Origin: Ligustrum vulgare
Taxonomy: Eukaryota > Streptophyta > Magnoliopsida > Lamiales > Oleaceae
Reading direction: 5' to 3'
Assembly (NCBI GenBank): GCA_963555705.1
Contig: OY743170.1
Coordinates: forward strand, 26,536,862-26,600,861
Length of the DNA: 64,000 nucleotides
The first letter of the stretch is position 1; every line of letters begins with the position of its first letter. This document shows positions 1-12,559 of the stretch, one piece after another. The notes below the pieces were generated by a model. That model searched no databases, was not told where the DNA came from, and saw only the letters and a list, made by a program, of their open reading frames with translations. The translations under genes were made by a program, and so were the position numbers.

Positions 1-1874
1 GTAGTAAAAAGTGACATAAGTGATGTAAAAATCTGTTTGGGTTACTTTCTTAAGTTTATGATCACCTATAGATTAGAATCAAGATTTTGATGAAGTAAAA
101 GATTAAATTTAGCTTCTAGGGTGTAATTCAAAGGTTGAGATTCTATGTATTAAACATTGGAAACTTTATTCTATAGTGAAAGAATTGATCTTGATCCTTT
201 ATGTGTTAAGCTAAGGATAAGATAATATGTTTCAATATGTGATTGAATGTTATTATGTAAAGTCTTTCACATGATATTTGATGAATAGAATTTCATCTAA
301 TCATCATAAGCATGCATGATATCATTTCACATAAAAGAGCAAATAATGTGTTTTCAAAATGTGAAGAAATGATCATGTATAAGATCTTTCAAATGATGTT
401 TTCAAGGAATGATCATGAACAATTAAAAATGTCCCTATTTAGGTCGTTGCATCTAGGGAGAAAGTCCCTAATTGGTCACAGGTTGTGAGCTACCCTTCGG
501 GGGAAAGTATCTCTTTTATATATATGCTAGCAAGCCCAAAGAAAGGAAGACCAAGTCTTTTGTACTTGGAGGCGTAAAAGCACGTCAACTATTTATGAAT
601 ACTGACCTTGTGTCGTAGGTACACATACGATGCGCGCGATGCACGACCCTAATATGGGAAGGGCCCCTAAAGTAAAAGACATGAAAGAAATGCAAAAAGT
701 GAAAATTCATACTCATTCATGTCACTTTTCAAAGAAGAAGAAAGAAAGATAAGAAAAGAAAGAAAGAAAGAAATAAAGCATGAAAAAGTGAATAATATTA
801 TCACTCATGCATATCACTTCATAAATTACATTCATGTCATTAATATGAAATTGATTAATTGAATGTAGTTATATGGAAGTAAATGTTGTGAAGTGATTAC
901 AAATGATATATTGAATTGATTATGATTTCTTGTACTATGTGAGAATTGATGTTAAGATTAGAAAGTAGTAAAAGAAATGTAAGAAAAATAAGTAAATGAT
1001 GCTTGTATGATATCAATCTCCACGAACTTTGTTTTCACGATTGAATTGAATATGATCTTTAGAGTTGCTTGAGTTGGTTAGCAAACTAAGTTTGCTATTC
1101 GAATGCTCAAATTATTACTTTAAGAAAAGATGGAAGTTGAAGTTAAGAGGTAAAGTGTATGATTTATATTCATTCATGAAATTGTGAAAGTTTGACGAGA
1201 AAATAATGAAAATGATAGATGTTTATATGACTTTATACACTTTATGTTGAAATTAACTTCTTATTACATGCATCAAGTTTTATTTATTGAACAACGTGGT
1301 TCACAATTGTTTCATATCTCTTTTTATAGGAAATGGAGCATAAATTTTTGTAGAGTAGATTTCTTATGGAGATTGCCGGCCGAGAATGAAGATTACTTTT
1401 TGATAACCGAAAGAAAGAAAAGATTAAGTCCTTTTGTAATTAAACCTATTTTAGAATGAAATTTTTATTCTTCTAGTATTTAAGAGTTATATACTATTTG
1501 GGGCTTGATTTTGAGATGTATAAGTAGATTTTTATGAAAAGAAATGAGCTTTGTATTTTTAAAGTTCCGCTTAATGTTTAAATATTATTCTTATGAAGTA
1601 TTGAAATTGTTTTTGACGTTGTTATTATCAAAATGACAAACTTAAAGTAGGAATGATGATCCTAAATATTTAACAGGGTAAAACTGTTGTTTAGAACAAT
1701 TAAAATGGTTCTAAACAAGTTTAGAAAGAGTTTTTAGTACATGTATCAAATATGCCTTGTTTATGAAGTACGCTACTAGTAGCCACCTGTAACTATGTTT
1801 TCAGTTCACTTTATGCTACTAGTAGCCATCAACAAAATTGAAAAAAAAATGGTCTGAATTTTGGGGTCGTGACA
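1..1874 (+). mobile_element. 3' part of an LTR (Ty3/gypsy-like), running in from the left
   Basis: No gene is visible in these 1.9 kb. The end at 1871-1874 reads GTCGTGACA and is followed at once by ACTTGGTA, a typical plant LTR terminus followed by the first bases of an initiator-Met primer-binding site. The site breaks off after TTGGTA, so the internal region is deleted or replaced. Two copies of the palindrome GCTACTAGTAGC lie near the end (1772-1783 and 1815-1826). The short ORF at 1244-1459 has no recognisable domain and I treat it as chance. The LTR start is outside the window. Confidence 0.45.
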
Positions 1875-2051
1875 ACTTGGTACAAAACCCATTCCCCAGA
1901 GCAACAAGAAACAAACTGAAAAGAAGTAAATTGATGAGGTGAAAACAAAACCATTATCCAAAATTAGCATTATTTGTCACTTTTCTGATCTCGAATAGTT
2001 AGGGAAAGAGCAATCTTCTCGTTCTTTGTTGCTGCTGGAATAGGTAACCTT

Positions 2052-2365
2052 TCAAAAACCCGTTGAGTGATTATGGAAATCTGAGAGGTTGTAAACAACT
2101 TTGCTCAATTCTATATCTTTTTTTCCAAACAAAAGTTCGCATACTAAAATCCCAAAAGTCCACCAATCCACTGCACTTCCATGACCTTCACCTTTGATGA
2201 TTTCAGGTGTCAGATATTCATGGGTTCCCACAAAGGACATTGACCGAGCATTGATTGGTTTCAGACATCATATTAGGGTAACGGGCTAACTTGGTTTCCA
2301 ATTCCAATGTTGGGTTGACAACACAATGAAGTTGCAATTTCGGGTTAGAAATTAAATCAATCAAA
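2052..2365 (-). pseudogene. AGC-family protein kinase fragment (D6PK/PINOID-like), broken
   Basis: The minus strand encodes SFVGTHEYL followed by [20 protein letters not shown], the activation-loop and subdomain VIII-IX signature of plant AGC VIII Ser/Thr kinases, here with T where A is usual before PEII. Upstream (about 2260-2365) another frame gives a kinase-insert-like stretch containing CVVNPTLELETK. The two parts are separated by a frameshift just before the ARSMSFVG segment. Downstream the reading frame loses kinase similarity and stops. No N-lobe, lysine motif or HRD catalytic loop is present. The family acts in auxin-transport signalling, but this piece cannot encode a working kinase. 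It is a retained gene fragment, perhaps moved here by a transposon. Confidence 0.7.
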
Positions 2366-3446
2366 TCATGCAAACAAAGAAACTTGCAATCCCATCCATA
2401 TAATTTAAGAAATCACCAGTGAAAACAAAATTTCTCATGCAATCAAAGTTATTTTTTTGACCGTAGCTCCATTTGAAACCAATTGTCCTTTCCCCAATCT
2501 CTAATCCCAATCTCTAATCCAGCCATGATGATATGGTTAGAGCTCCATCAGGTGGCCACATGAGGGGGATATGAGGGGTTTGGGGCTACATCGGGAAATG
2601 TGGCTTTTGGAGTTGTATGAGTGGATCTCGATGCTATGGAGGTGGTGGGGAGAAGAAGTCATCTTCAGGAAATGGTGAGTCGGCGAAGAGAATAGTAGAG
2701 GAGCAAAATGAGTGGGATTTGGGATTTTCTAGTTTTCTTCCTCTTTTAGGTCGTATTAATAGGATGTGAAGATATAAAAGGGTAATATTCATCTTTACGA
2801 CACCCTTTTATTTTTAATTTTTATTTATTAAACTACACTTATTTACTTATTTTGATACAACTAGTATATAGCACGTGCGTTGCACGTCTTATGTAATTGA
2901 TTAATACTTTATGCAATTTTTTTGTATTGATAAAAATTATTGAACAATAATTACAATGTTTTAGTATAACAAAATCAAACGTTATGAATATAATAAAACT
3001 TCTTTATATATAAATAAGATTTTTTGTTGACGTCATACATTTTTTGTTATTTTTGTGTTCTACTTTTACCAAGACTTCTGTTTTCTGCATTGAAACTGAA
3101 CATGAAAATGTGACACATAGTTATCCATGAGAGAATACATATTTAGGAACATTAGGTATTGTTTGATCTTGAACCTTAGTAATTGTCATTGCAAAGCATA
3201 GTCATATTGGGAAGTGTTTCCTTTGAATTTGAATGGATATCCTTTATCATTTGTTGGAGTTAGTGGGGACCGCGGAAGGAAACTCTAAATATTTGGCATC
3301 ATCACATGTTATAATTATCTCCTTTGGTAAGTTAATAAAGTTGACCTCCATGTATGCTTCTATCCCATTATTAATTTTAATCAAGTATTGAGTAAATCTA
3401 TTATCATTTTGAGCACGCATATTTTGACTTAGTTAAATAAATATTA
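2366..3446. other. intergenic, no gene seen
   Basis: AT-rich sequence with no coding frame of note. A GC-richer patch at 2520-2720 has no stable ORF. Around 2860-2890 there is a GCACGTGCGTTGCACGT palindromic motif, common in dispersed plant repeats, with no element boundaries that I can define. Confidence 0.5.
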
Positions 3447-3706
3447 CTCCCCCCACCCAATTATATAAGTTGTCTTTCCTTTTTTGTTTATCCTAATTAT
3501 ATAGACTTATTTCTTTATTGAGAAATATTTATTTTGTTTATTTACCAATATACCCCTATTTATTACTTCCAATATAATAATTTTGATATTAAATAAGGGT
3601 AAGTTGAAATTTTTCTTTATAAAAATTATTTTTTCAATGACATTAAATATATTTTTTTAATATGCTTGAAAAGTCAAATAAGCCTATATAATTGAAATGG
3701 AGGGAT
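3447..3706. mobile_element. Stowaway-like MITE (Tc1/mariner), 260 bp
   Basis: The left end reads CTCCCCCCACCCAATTATAT and the right end, read inwards, ATCCCTCCATTTCAATTATA, giving imperfect terminal inverted repeats of about 25 bp. Each end is flanked by TA, the Stowaway target duplication. The inside is AT-rich and non-coding. Size, TIR type and TA flanks all fit a non-autonomous mariner-type MITE. Confidence 0.75.
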
Positions 3707-4698
3707 TAGATTATTTACAAACTCAAGGGTCTTGCAAAATTATGTAACTTCACTAATGAACATTAATAAAATCCAATGCAGAAATGAAATGAGCGAGAGA
3801 AAAAGAGAGATTACAGCTCCCAATATTCAAAAGACACGTGCTCCAAGAATACAGAAAACATTTAAATGTCAAAAAAATATGCTAATCTACATGAAATAAT
3901 ATTGCTTGCTAATAAATTAACAAAAAAACGAATAATGACTTTATATTTTCCATGCATATTTCTTTCTTTTTTCTTTTTCGTTTTTCGAGTAACTTGACTG
4001 GAAGGGGATCTTAATTGATTCATTTTATTTGTGCAATTTGAAAAATTTACAATTATCAAATAATGCACAAATCCATTAAAACTGTAAGGCTTGTAAAAAA
4101 AAAAAATTGAAACCCAGAAAAGCTCTTTTGAAAGTCGACCACCCCTTTTTTGAGACCCTTGATAATGAACAAACAATGACTAAATTTTCCTAAATATGTG
4201 GAATTGTATTATGTTTGTAACTTACATGTAATATATATATATACACACACATATTTCACATAATAACTTTTCCGAAATTGCATAGTGGCGCAGCGAGAAC
4301 ATAGTCTTACAATTTTGCTCAAGTAAAAACGTGTCAAGTATTCCTTAAGTTTATCCATATTGCCAATCAATTAAACTTGGCATGGACAGAAATAGATTGT
4401 ACACACTACTATCTCTATCTTGTGACACGTCATCCAATGGCTCTATAATTGCTTTGTTCTTCTACGCTGTGTGGAGGAAATGAAGGAAAAAGTTAAAAGA
4501 AAATATGTTAGCTGGAAGGAAATCGAAATAACAAAAGAGAAGAAAAAACTATGACAAGTTTGTACACCCATTTTGTTTTAATATACTGCAAAAGAGGTTG
4601 TAATGTGCATAGTAGTTCAACTGTCATTCCCTTATATAAAGAAAAAAGAAAGCAATGCAACACATTTAATTTCATTCATTATAATTATTACTTTTTAG

Positions 4699-4770
<72 letters not shown>

Positions 4771-6300
4771 CAAATTAACTCTAAAAACCCACCAAGTACT
4801 TTAGGGGTTACGGAAACAAAAAGGCAAACAATTAAATACTTGTAAGGACTTAATCAAATTTAATTTCATTCATTCATTATACTTATTACTTTTTAGTAAT
4901 TATTATTATTATTGCATATTAACTCCATAACTCCACTAAGCACTTGAAAGTTGAAGGTCTAAGGAGATGAAAAGGCAAACAAATAAATACTTGTGAGGGA
5001 CTTAATTAATTCATTTCCAATCAGATTGTCTACTTCAAAAACATGAACAAATCACCTAAATAATTTATCTACATAGAAATATAACTCATTTGAGATCATG
5101 GGTCACATTACAGTACAGGCATTAGAAATGGAGAAACTAGAAGACAACATAATCATTTGTTAACATCTAATGTGTGGAGGCAATTCAATCAGAAAATCAT
5201 AATTCAGATTCTAAGCTAATCGTATTCCAATAAGATTAGTACATCTTTTGCTATTTCATTTAGGCCTTGCCTACCTAGAGGACTTCAAAAGATTTATATC
5301 CTCCCTAGTTGAATAGGGAATGAGAAAATGACAGCTAAAATAAGAGTGATGTTGGTTTTGTTATAGTTAATGGAGATCTGCTTTTTCAAGCATAATTGTA
5401 GTTAAGTTGGTAATCAACCTGGGAAAAACAAATAGGTATACTCATGTTAAATCTTGAATTATGTTTGTTCAGATAAAAGATAGAATGGATAGTATATTGC
5501 AAGACACTGATTACTAACCCGTGTAATGGGTACAATATGATAATAATGTTTTAATTTTTTAAATGTGATAATGGAAAAAATTAATTCTTCACCGTGACCT
5601 AATAAATTTGGAATCAAGATGAAAAACTTTATATGGTTATCAAATTCAAAAGCTCTAATCAAAGCAAAATAATAATAATAATAATAATTAGCAAGACCAA
5701 TTATAGTTCTAATGAACCAGAAGAACATCAAATAAACTTAACACTACATGAAATATAACTCAATCAAATTATTTCAATCACCTAATCCTTAAGAAATTAC
5801 AAGGCTGTAATTAAAAAAAATGATTAAACAATCTAAAATCTTAGCAGTGTCCAAATAATCTAAATTATTGAGAAGCATCAAATGCTCTATGTAGACTTGT
5901 AAAATAGTTTAATGTTCAATGTTGGGTGAATTAGGCATAATGGGAGATTTGTTGGATAAATTCAATAATATGGGGCCAAACATGTATAAAATAAAATGTG
6001 TGGTGCTGTCTTGAGGATTTAGTCAATGAAGTGATCTACTAAAGATTATTCGGGACTAATGGGTATTAAGTGTCGTGAGATTAAAGTGTAGAGACGGATT
6101 CAATGTTTTAAATTGATGAGGGGCCAATTTAATAACATTGAAACATGATAGTTTCCCTACAACTATTTATACAGGTCATGGTCCCCAATTGAGCGTGGCT
6201 TTTCATAATTCTCTGCATCCCCGTCAACAGAGAAGAAACATAAGGAGAAAACTACGAATCAGTTGGAAGGCCATAACCCCGTTCAATCAAACACAACAAT
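3707..6300. other. AT-rich intergenic DNA with microsatellites and a short tandem duplication
   Basis: No gene recognised. A (TA)n run of about 60 bp lies at 4704-4766 and an ATT/ATA run near 4898-4915. A segment of 150-190 bp is duplicated in tandem (about 4664-4857 and 4858-5002): both copies carry TTTAATTTCATTCATT, CTTTTTAGTAATTA, AGGCAAACAA and AAATACTTGT in the same order. Another AAT repeat lies near 5668-5688. The ORFs here are products of simple repeats or chance. Confidence 0.6.
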
Positions 6301-7900
6301 GAATTCAGGTACGCTTCCGCTTCAGTATCGATCTTGATAATTACAGCATGATGTTCGTGGATTTTAGATGAACATTCATCTATATCAAAATTAATTTAAC
6401 AAGATTATCACTTCAATCTTGTTTCTTGGTCATGCTTAAAAGATATCTGTGAGTTTGAGATAACATTTTGCTTCCAGAAATGTTATGATATATTATTCCC
6501 ACTTATAAGTATAAAATGGAACTCATTTTGAAAGTAAATCATACATGAGAATAACTGTAAGCAAACTTTTTGCTCTATGTACAATGAAATACAAAATATG
6601 AATATCATCCCGTCAAGTTTTCATCCATATTATCATTCAAGTAAAAAAAAACCAGGTTGTTTCTGTCCTATATTCATATGTGCTGCTATAAATTTTCCAG
6701 TAAATAAACAGGGAATCTGATAAAGTAACAATTGTAGATAAGATAGTATATTAAAAAATTGAAACTCGACAATTAATCCATAAAAGCAGCTGAAGGCTAG
6801 CAACATTGTGAAAGCAAACAATTAAAAGCATACCTTTCAATGTAATAGAGGAACTGCTTGTAAGAGAAGCCACACGTAAATACATAAGGAGCAACATAAT
6901 CAAAGGTAAAAGGGCTACAACCCTAAAGATTTGAGATGAGAAAATAGGTACAAAGATCAACCTTTTACTCTTTCAACCTATACAACACATTATTGTAAAA
7001 TTATCTGATTCTTGTATACCAAGCTTAAATATCTTATAGTTGGATTTCCTTTAAAATTAGCAAAAATAAGTACAAGATCAAAGTTTTGTGACACTAAAAA
7101 CTCACACTTCTATAAGAAATTTACACTGGTTCACACATGAAGGAAGTTCACTTCTAATTCTGAATAACACCTAATTCAAAGTGAATAAAAATGGGTAAAA
7201 ACAAAGCTTTTAGCATCAATAAAATAGAAAAGAGATGTTTACCTTGGAAAACACAACCATGAGGTTTAGCGAGAAGGAATCATCCCTAGTCTTTCTTAGG
7301 CGAAAATTCCACCAGCCTCGCATCAACAATTAAGAATTCAGATTCCAATCAGAGAAAAAACAACTTACGGCATAAAAAGAAAATTCCAAATGAAGGAAAT
7401 GTGAGAGAAGGATTTGGACTTCATAAATTCATTTACAGTGTTCATCACCCCGAAACACCTGGGTTGATGGCAAGGAGGAGTTATCGGAGGCGATCTTGGA
7501 TGTGGTGTCGCCACGGATGCCGACGCGGAGTTCGCAAAGGGGGTAGCTCGGTGAGGTATAGGATTCGGGTGGACTGCACCTTATAATACTGTAAGGAAGA
7601 AAACCTCCAGTCCTTTCTTCCCCTTCATCGTCGGTACATCTACCTTCGGTTACATCCAGAACGGTGTCATTTTGAATATCCAGCTGCAATGTAGAAAGAA
7701 ATTGAAATATGAATGGGAGTGGGAGTGGTTGAGAAGAGAACAACCAAGTTGTTTTCTTTCTTCGTTAAAGTCACATGTAACGTCGGTGACCTGTAGATCG
7801 AGGTGATGAAGATCCACCGAAGGTCGGAGTGTTTTTGTTTACAACATTAGGATTTTCAAATGGAGGAGGATAAGGGGCGTATGGTTCCTAGATCTATTAT
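6301..7900. other. unassigned region, possible remnants of exons
   Basis: On the plus strand a start codon at about 6301 is followed after ten bases by GTACGC (ATGAATTCAG|GTACGC), which could be a tiny first exon with a donor. On the minus strand, 6751-6960 encodes a hydrophobic stretch (LLPLIMLLLMYL) that ends at a GTATGC donor-like site, and 7429-7743 is a 104-codon ORF starting near a TTGCAG acceptor-like site. None resembles a family I can name and I cannot link them into one gene. They may be decayed exons or chance. Confidence 0.2.
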
Positions 7901-9434
7901 TCTAGAATTGATAGATAGAAGTAGGAAGGGTATATTTGGTTTTGGATAAAAAATGCGAGGGTAAATTCGTCAAGTAAAAGATTTTCATCTATCCATACTT
8001 TTAAGTAGTAGATAGATAGAAGATTATTGTATTATTTTTTGTTAAATTAATGTTGGTCCATTGATTTGGTGGCATGACTGAAATGCTACATGAAGTTGGG
8101 TGATCATGGGGAATCAAAATTAATTTAGATGATCATGATGACATTTATTATTATTATTATTATAGAAATTAATGACACGTAAGTATACATTTTAGTTTGT
8201 AATCGTGACTCATTAAGGATGAATTTTGGATATGACTATCTATTCTTTGAACATCAATACCACATAAATTAGACGCTTTTCAGCTTGACTATCTGTTGTG
8301 AAAATATTGGAAGGGCATTATATCGTGAACAAGTAGTAAAGTGAAATTTTTGAATTCGAGTTGTCTATCTCAAGAGAACTAATTTATCTATTAATAGCCT
8401 AAATTAATCAATACCTAAACTATAAATAAACACAAATATTTGGAACTACTAACTAGTGAAAGCAGTTAAATATCAAAGTAGGATAAATAAGCAAATAAAA
8501 TTGGATTTTTGTTTTTATGAATTAAAAGTGTTGGGACTAACAAATGAATCCTAGTTCTCACCTCAAGTATTCTTTCTAATGTTGTACTTGATCGAATTCA
8601 CAATTGTATCCAAGATTTCCCTATTGAGTCTAAATTAGCTTTATCTAGTTAACTCAACCACATATCTCTATGTTGGATCATAATAAGCTCCAATATATTT
8701 AAATGCATTCAATATCAAGAATTCTTAAAGATCACAAAAACCACGATCACCCATCCCTATCCTTTTGTTAAATTACTGAAATTTATCACTTGGTTTAAAA
8801 ATATAACTCACATATCGACTCATTACAATCCACAAATCAATGAGTTACTGGCCAATTAATTAATGCATTAAGAGTGAAAATAAATTCAATACGTAATATT
8901 TAAGCGTAAAACTAAATAATTGAAATCAAACAATCAAATTAGGAATATATCGTTCGCCCCAACTTTAGATTTAGTTACACATAATAAAATACAAAAAAGA
9001 AGATTGAAGAATTGACAACATTAAAAATTTATGGAATTAGGTTGAGAAGATGAAATGAATTCTTGCACCAAGATCCAATTTTCAACCAAAAATCTTGATT
9101 TCTTCTCTGGCTTCTTGAAAATCTCATGAGATTTCTTGTATATTTTTGGATGAATAATAATGAATAGAGAAGAGAAGAAGTGAAGTGAATACCCTTTTTT
9201 TGTCTAGTGTATGTCTTTTTATAGTTTTGAAGTCAAGAAAGTGATTTAATCCTAGTTGGGCTCGAAAATAACTAAAATTAAATAAAAGAAAAACGTAAAA
9301 ACGAAAGGAAAAAAAAAAAAACCTAAACAATCTTCGAGCCAAACCGCGATTTCTTTCTTTCGTTTGTTGCAGTTCAATCCCCAGTTAATTGTAGGTTTGG
9401 TCCTCCAAGTTTCATTCTTCTACATTTTATTCCT
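7901..9434. other. intergenic, repeat-derived, no gene seen
   Basis: AT-rich DNA with a short TTA microsatellite at about 8143-8163 and no supported coding frame. From about 9060 the sequence takes on the style of an LTR (alternating oligo-T and 'gtcc'-type phrases), but I cannot place boundaries. Confidence 0.4.
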
Positions 9435-10253
9435 CAATATTTCACTTTTGTTTCAATTAGGTCCTTTTTTTAATTGCTACTCAAGTCCTTTAACTTTCAA
9501 AAGTTTACAATTTGTCCCCTAAAAGCTATTTTTGTACATATTTGGTCCTTTTTCTTCGTTTTGCCTCCAAACACATCCAAATTCGAGTTTTTCCTAATAC
9601 AGTAAAAATAAATAAATACTTAAGCATTATCAAGTTTTAAATTAATTACAATTGTCTAAATTTGAGATAAAAATAAGTAACATCGTACTTATCATTATCA
9701 CATAGGTTGGAATAGACTGGATGTACCGAAGTTACTTTCAGTACCAATATTTCACTTTTGTTTCAGTTAGGTCCTTTTTTTAATTGCTACTCAAGTCCTT
9801 TAACTTTCAAAAGTTTACAATTTGTCCCTAAAAGCTATTTTTTTGTACATATTTGGTATTTTTTCTTCGTTTTGCCTCCAAACACATCCAAATTCGAGTT
9901 CTTCCTAATACAGTCAAAATAAATAAATACTTAAGCATTATCAAGTTTTAAAATAATTACAACTGTCTAAATTTGAGATAAAAATAAGTACAACATCGTA
10001 CTTATCATTATCACATAGGTTGGAATAGACTGGATGTACTGAAGTTACTTTCAGTACCAATATTTCACTTTTGTTTCTGTTAGGTCCTTATTTTAATTGT
10101 TACTCAAGTCCTTTAACTTTCAAAAGTTTACAATTTCCCTAAAAGCTATTTTTTTTTTTTTTGTACATATTTGGTCTTTTTTCTTCGTTTTGCCTCCAAA
10201 CACATCCAAATTCGAGTTCTTCCTAATACAGTCAAAATAAATAAATACTTAAG
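9435..10253. repeat. tandem repeat of about 313 bp: copies 1, 2 and the first part of 3
   Basis: The unit starts at CAATATTTCACTTTTGTTTC, found at 9435, 9745 and 10058 (periods 310 and 313). Each unit contains in order TTAGGTCCTT, CAAGTCCTTTAACTTTC, TTTGCCTCCAAACACATCC, CTTAAGCATTATCAAG and GACTGGATGTAC. The third copy stops at 10253, where the LTR element is inserted, and resumes at 13280. Copies differ by a few percent by eye, mainly in homopolymers. The phrasing resembles LTR sequence, so this may be an amplified piece of an LTR. Confidence 0.85.
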
Positions 10254-10970
10254 TGATGTGTTCCGGACCCGCGACAATCGGAGTCATAGCAGGCTTGACA
10301 GAAGATTAAATATTCAAGCCAAAATTAAAGTGCAGTCCAGTCAACCATGTCGGAATTAGATGCATAATATGTGTTTTTCGAGTAGAAATGAGCCACTAAG
10401 CAAAACTCATGGCTAAAGCCCTTGAGCCGACTGATTTTATGACCAAATTCCATCATTTGGGGCTTCAAAACAATAAGTCAATTATGCAGACGGAAATTAG
10501 GGTTTTTGCGTTAAATTTTGTTTTTAATTATTTGTTTGCCTATTTTAGAATTTTAGTCTAATTAGAATTTTATTTTCAGTCAATTAGCGGTTAGGTTATT
10601 TTACTTATTTATATTCATTTCCATTCATTGTAATTCAGACTTGAGACTTTGATGATTGAATAAAAAGAGATTGACTGTTTTTCAATTGTTTAATGTGTGG
10701 ATTCATATTACAAACCCAAACTTATCAAGATTGATTATCTTGTGGCGTTCATCCAGAACTTATCAAATATTAGCGAGAGTATTTGTGGCGTTGAAAATCA
10801 GAGACTTATCAAGGAGATTGGGCAAATCCTTGTGGGGTTTCGAAAGTCGTGATTTTTTATTCCGCATCGTCGAGTCATCGCGTCGTGAATATCGGGTCAT
10901 GATTCATCCGTCCAACCACAACTTGAGTTCGGAACTTTCCGGCGTTTCTTCCTCGCTTCGAACCTCATCA
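10254..10970 (+). repeat. left LTR of the 3.0-kb element
   Basis: 717 bp, TG...CA termini, nearly identical to the right LTR apart from scattered substitutions and a small indel near the start. The ORF at 10656-10994 lies wholly within LTR sequence, recurs in the right LTR, and is not a gene. Confidence 0.85.
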
Positions 10971-10972
10971 TC

Positions 10973-10987
10973 TAGTATCAGAGCTGG
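10973..10987 (+). other. primer-binding site (initiator tRNA-Met type)
   Basis: TAGTATCAGAGCTGG lies 2 nt after the left LTR. It differs by one base from the usual plant TGGTATCAGAGC site, a G-to-A change at position 2. Confidence 0.75.
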
Positions 10988-11456
10988 ACTTTGAATACAG
11001 GTTTTTCTATCCAGTTTGATTTTTATGTTTATCATCGAGTCCCATAAAAATCATCCATATCTTGTTGAGGGTTTTGCTTTCAGTTTTTTTCGTTCTTCTT
11101 GTTCTTGAGTTTGTTGAGTCTTTAATCAAGAAAATCGTTCCAAAATTTTTTTAAAAGTGTTTTTTTTTGCTTAATTCTTATCCGAATTAAGTTCCGTTTG
11201 TTTTGTCGTGTTCGTTGTCAAATTTTCGAAATTATAAAAAAAATTAAAAAAAAATTATTTATTTTATTTATTCCGAAAATTCATCCGTTATTCAAAAAAA
11301 AAAAAAAAAAAAAGTCGTTCCAAGATTCAAGAACCACTTTCTTGAATTTCCTTAAATTCTTGATATTCGTTTCCTTCCAAATCAATAAAATTCGTTCTTG
11401 CTATTTGATGTCTAAATCATCTTCATTCTTAAATTTATTTTAACGTCACATAAGGC

Positions 11457-12547
11457 ATGGATTATGATCCGGGCTCTTTATTCCAAACTAAATGTTATGT
11501 GGATCATAAGGGGTGCAATTTGGCGATTGATGGAAATTGTTTTACTAATTTCGTTAGTAGCACCGTGGTTGAAAAATTAGGATTACCCCTGAACCACACT
11601 ATAAACCTTATAGGATGACATGGATGAGAGAGTTTGGGAATTTCAAAGTAACCAAACAAGTTCTAGTGCCTATCACCCAGGGAAGGTATAGTGAGGATGT
11701 ATGGTGTGATGTAGTGCCATTAAAATCTTATCATATTTTATTGGGAAAATCATGGAGACGTAGGAGGGAGGCTGTTTATGATAAGAGTATGCACATATAC
11801 CAATTCCTTAAGAAAGAGAAAACATGCGTACTATACGGGTTGACATTAGAGGAAGCACTAGAAGATTCAAGAATTGTAAGGAAGGAGAGTGAAAGGTGGT
11901 GTAATAGGAGGCATCGTGGGGATAAGGATATTGAAAAGAAGGAGGGGGAGTTTAAGTTAAAAACGAATAAACAAACTCCAAAATTTGATGAGGAGAAGGT
12001 GGAGTTGGGAAGCGAGGAATTGATTAGGAATGAAATTGTTGATGATAAGAGGAATGAAATGAAAGTTGATGTAGGAATTCAAAATGTGAGCTTTGAATTG
12101 GTAGATACACATTTGAATACCGTTGAGGGAGTGCATGAAATTAGTAATAAAAATTTGGAGGTAGAAGATGTGGTTGAATTTGAAAGTAAAAATTTTGAAA
12201 AAGTGGTTGAAGATGCAAAGGAAGAACGAGGTGAAGAGGAGGGCCTCGTGGTTCTTAAAAAAGAATTGGAGATGGTGATTAATCATGGATACAAGGATCC
12301 ATACCTTGTACCTCATGAACCTAACATTTCCCTCCCCGCTTTATTTAATTTTGTCTTGCAGGTTAAATGTGCTTGGAAATTTAGGCAACACCACCAATGC
12401 CCACAGGAGTTTCTACTTCAATCCATTCATGTAACCCAAGTTACAGGATACTATTGGTCATCCCTTTGGCATGAAAGCAATAATTTTTCGTTTGATCCAG
12501 GAGGTGAAGTGAAACAACAGGCTATGATTCGGGGCGAATCACCCTAA
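11457..12547 (+). pseudogene. retropepsin-like gag-pol remnant in the 3.0-kb element
   Basis: From the ATG at 11457 one frame reads a Ty3/gypsy protease-like region with IDGNCFTNFVSSTVVEKLGL and stops with TGA at about 11612. The next frame (11615 onwards) continues the same domain with VTKQVLVPITQGRY, CDVVPLKSYHILLGKSW and the HIYQF stretch that ends such domains. One frameshift therefore splits the domain. The catalytic triplet reads D-G-N rather than D-S-G or D-G-G, so activity is doubtful. After it comes an acidic, Lys/Glu-rich segment of about 130 residues with no RT motif, then a tail ending at 12547 just before the polypurine tract. RT, RNase H and integrase are absent. The 310-codon frame is open, but I read it as a relic carried by a non-autonomous element. 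Confidence 0.7.
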
Positions 12548-12559
12548 AGAAGGAGGGTA

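Noticed and set aside
4551..4778. 75-codon ORF ending in Ile-Tyr repeats
   Set aside because: Generated by the (TA)n microsatellite.
7401..7743. Overlapping ORFs on both strands
   Set aside because: No domain, signal or intron pattern that I can confirm. Noted only as an unassigned region.
9435..10253. Regularly spaced repeats considered as an array such as CRISPR or a centromeric satellite
   Set aside because: Only three long units with no conserved short repeat/spacer pattern in a plant genome. A local tandem duplication is enough.
11957..12316. 119-codon minus-strand ORF
   Set aside because: Antisense shadow of the acidic segment of the 3.0-kb element. Phe/Ile/His-rich with no family features.
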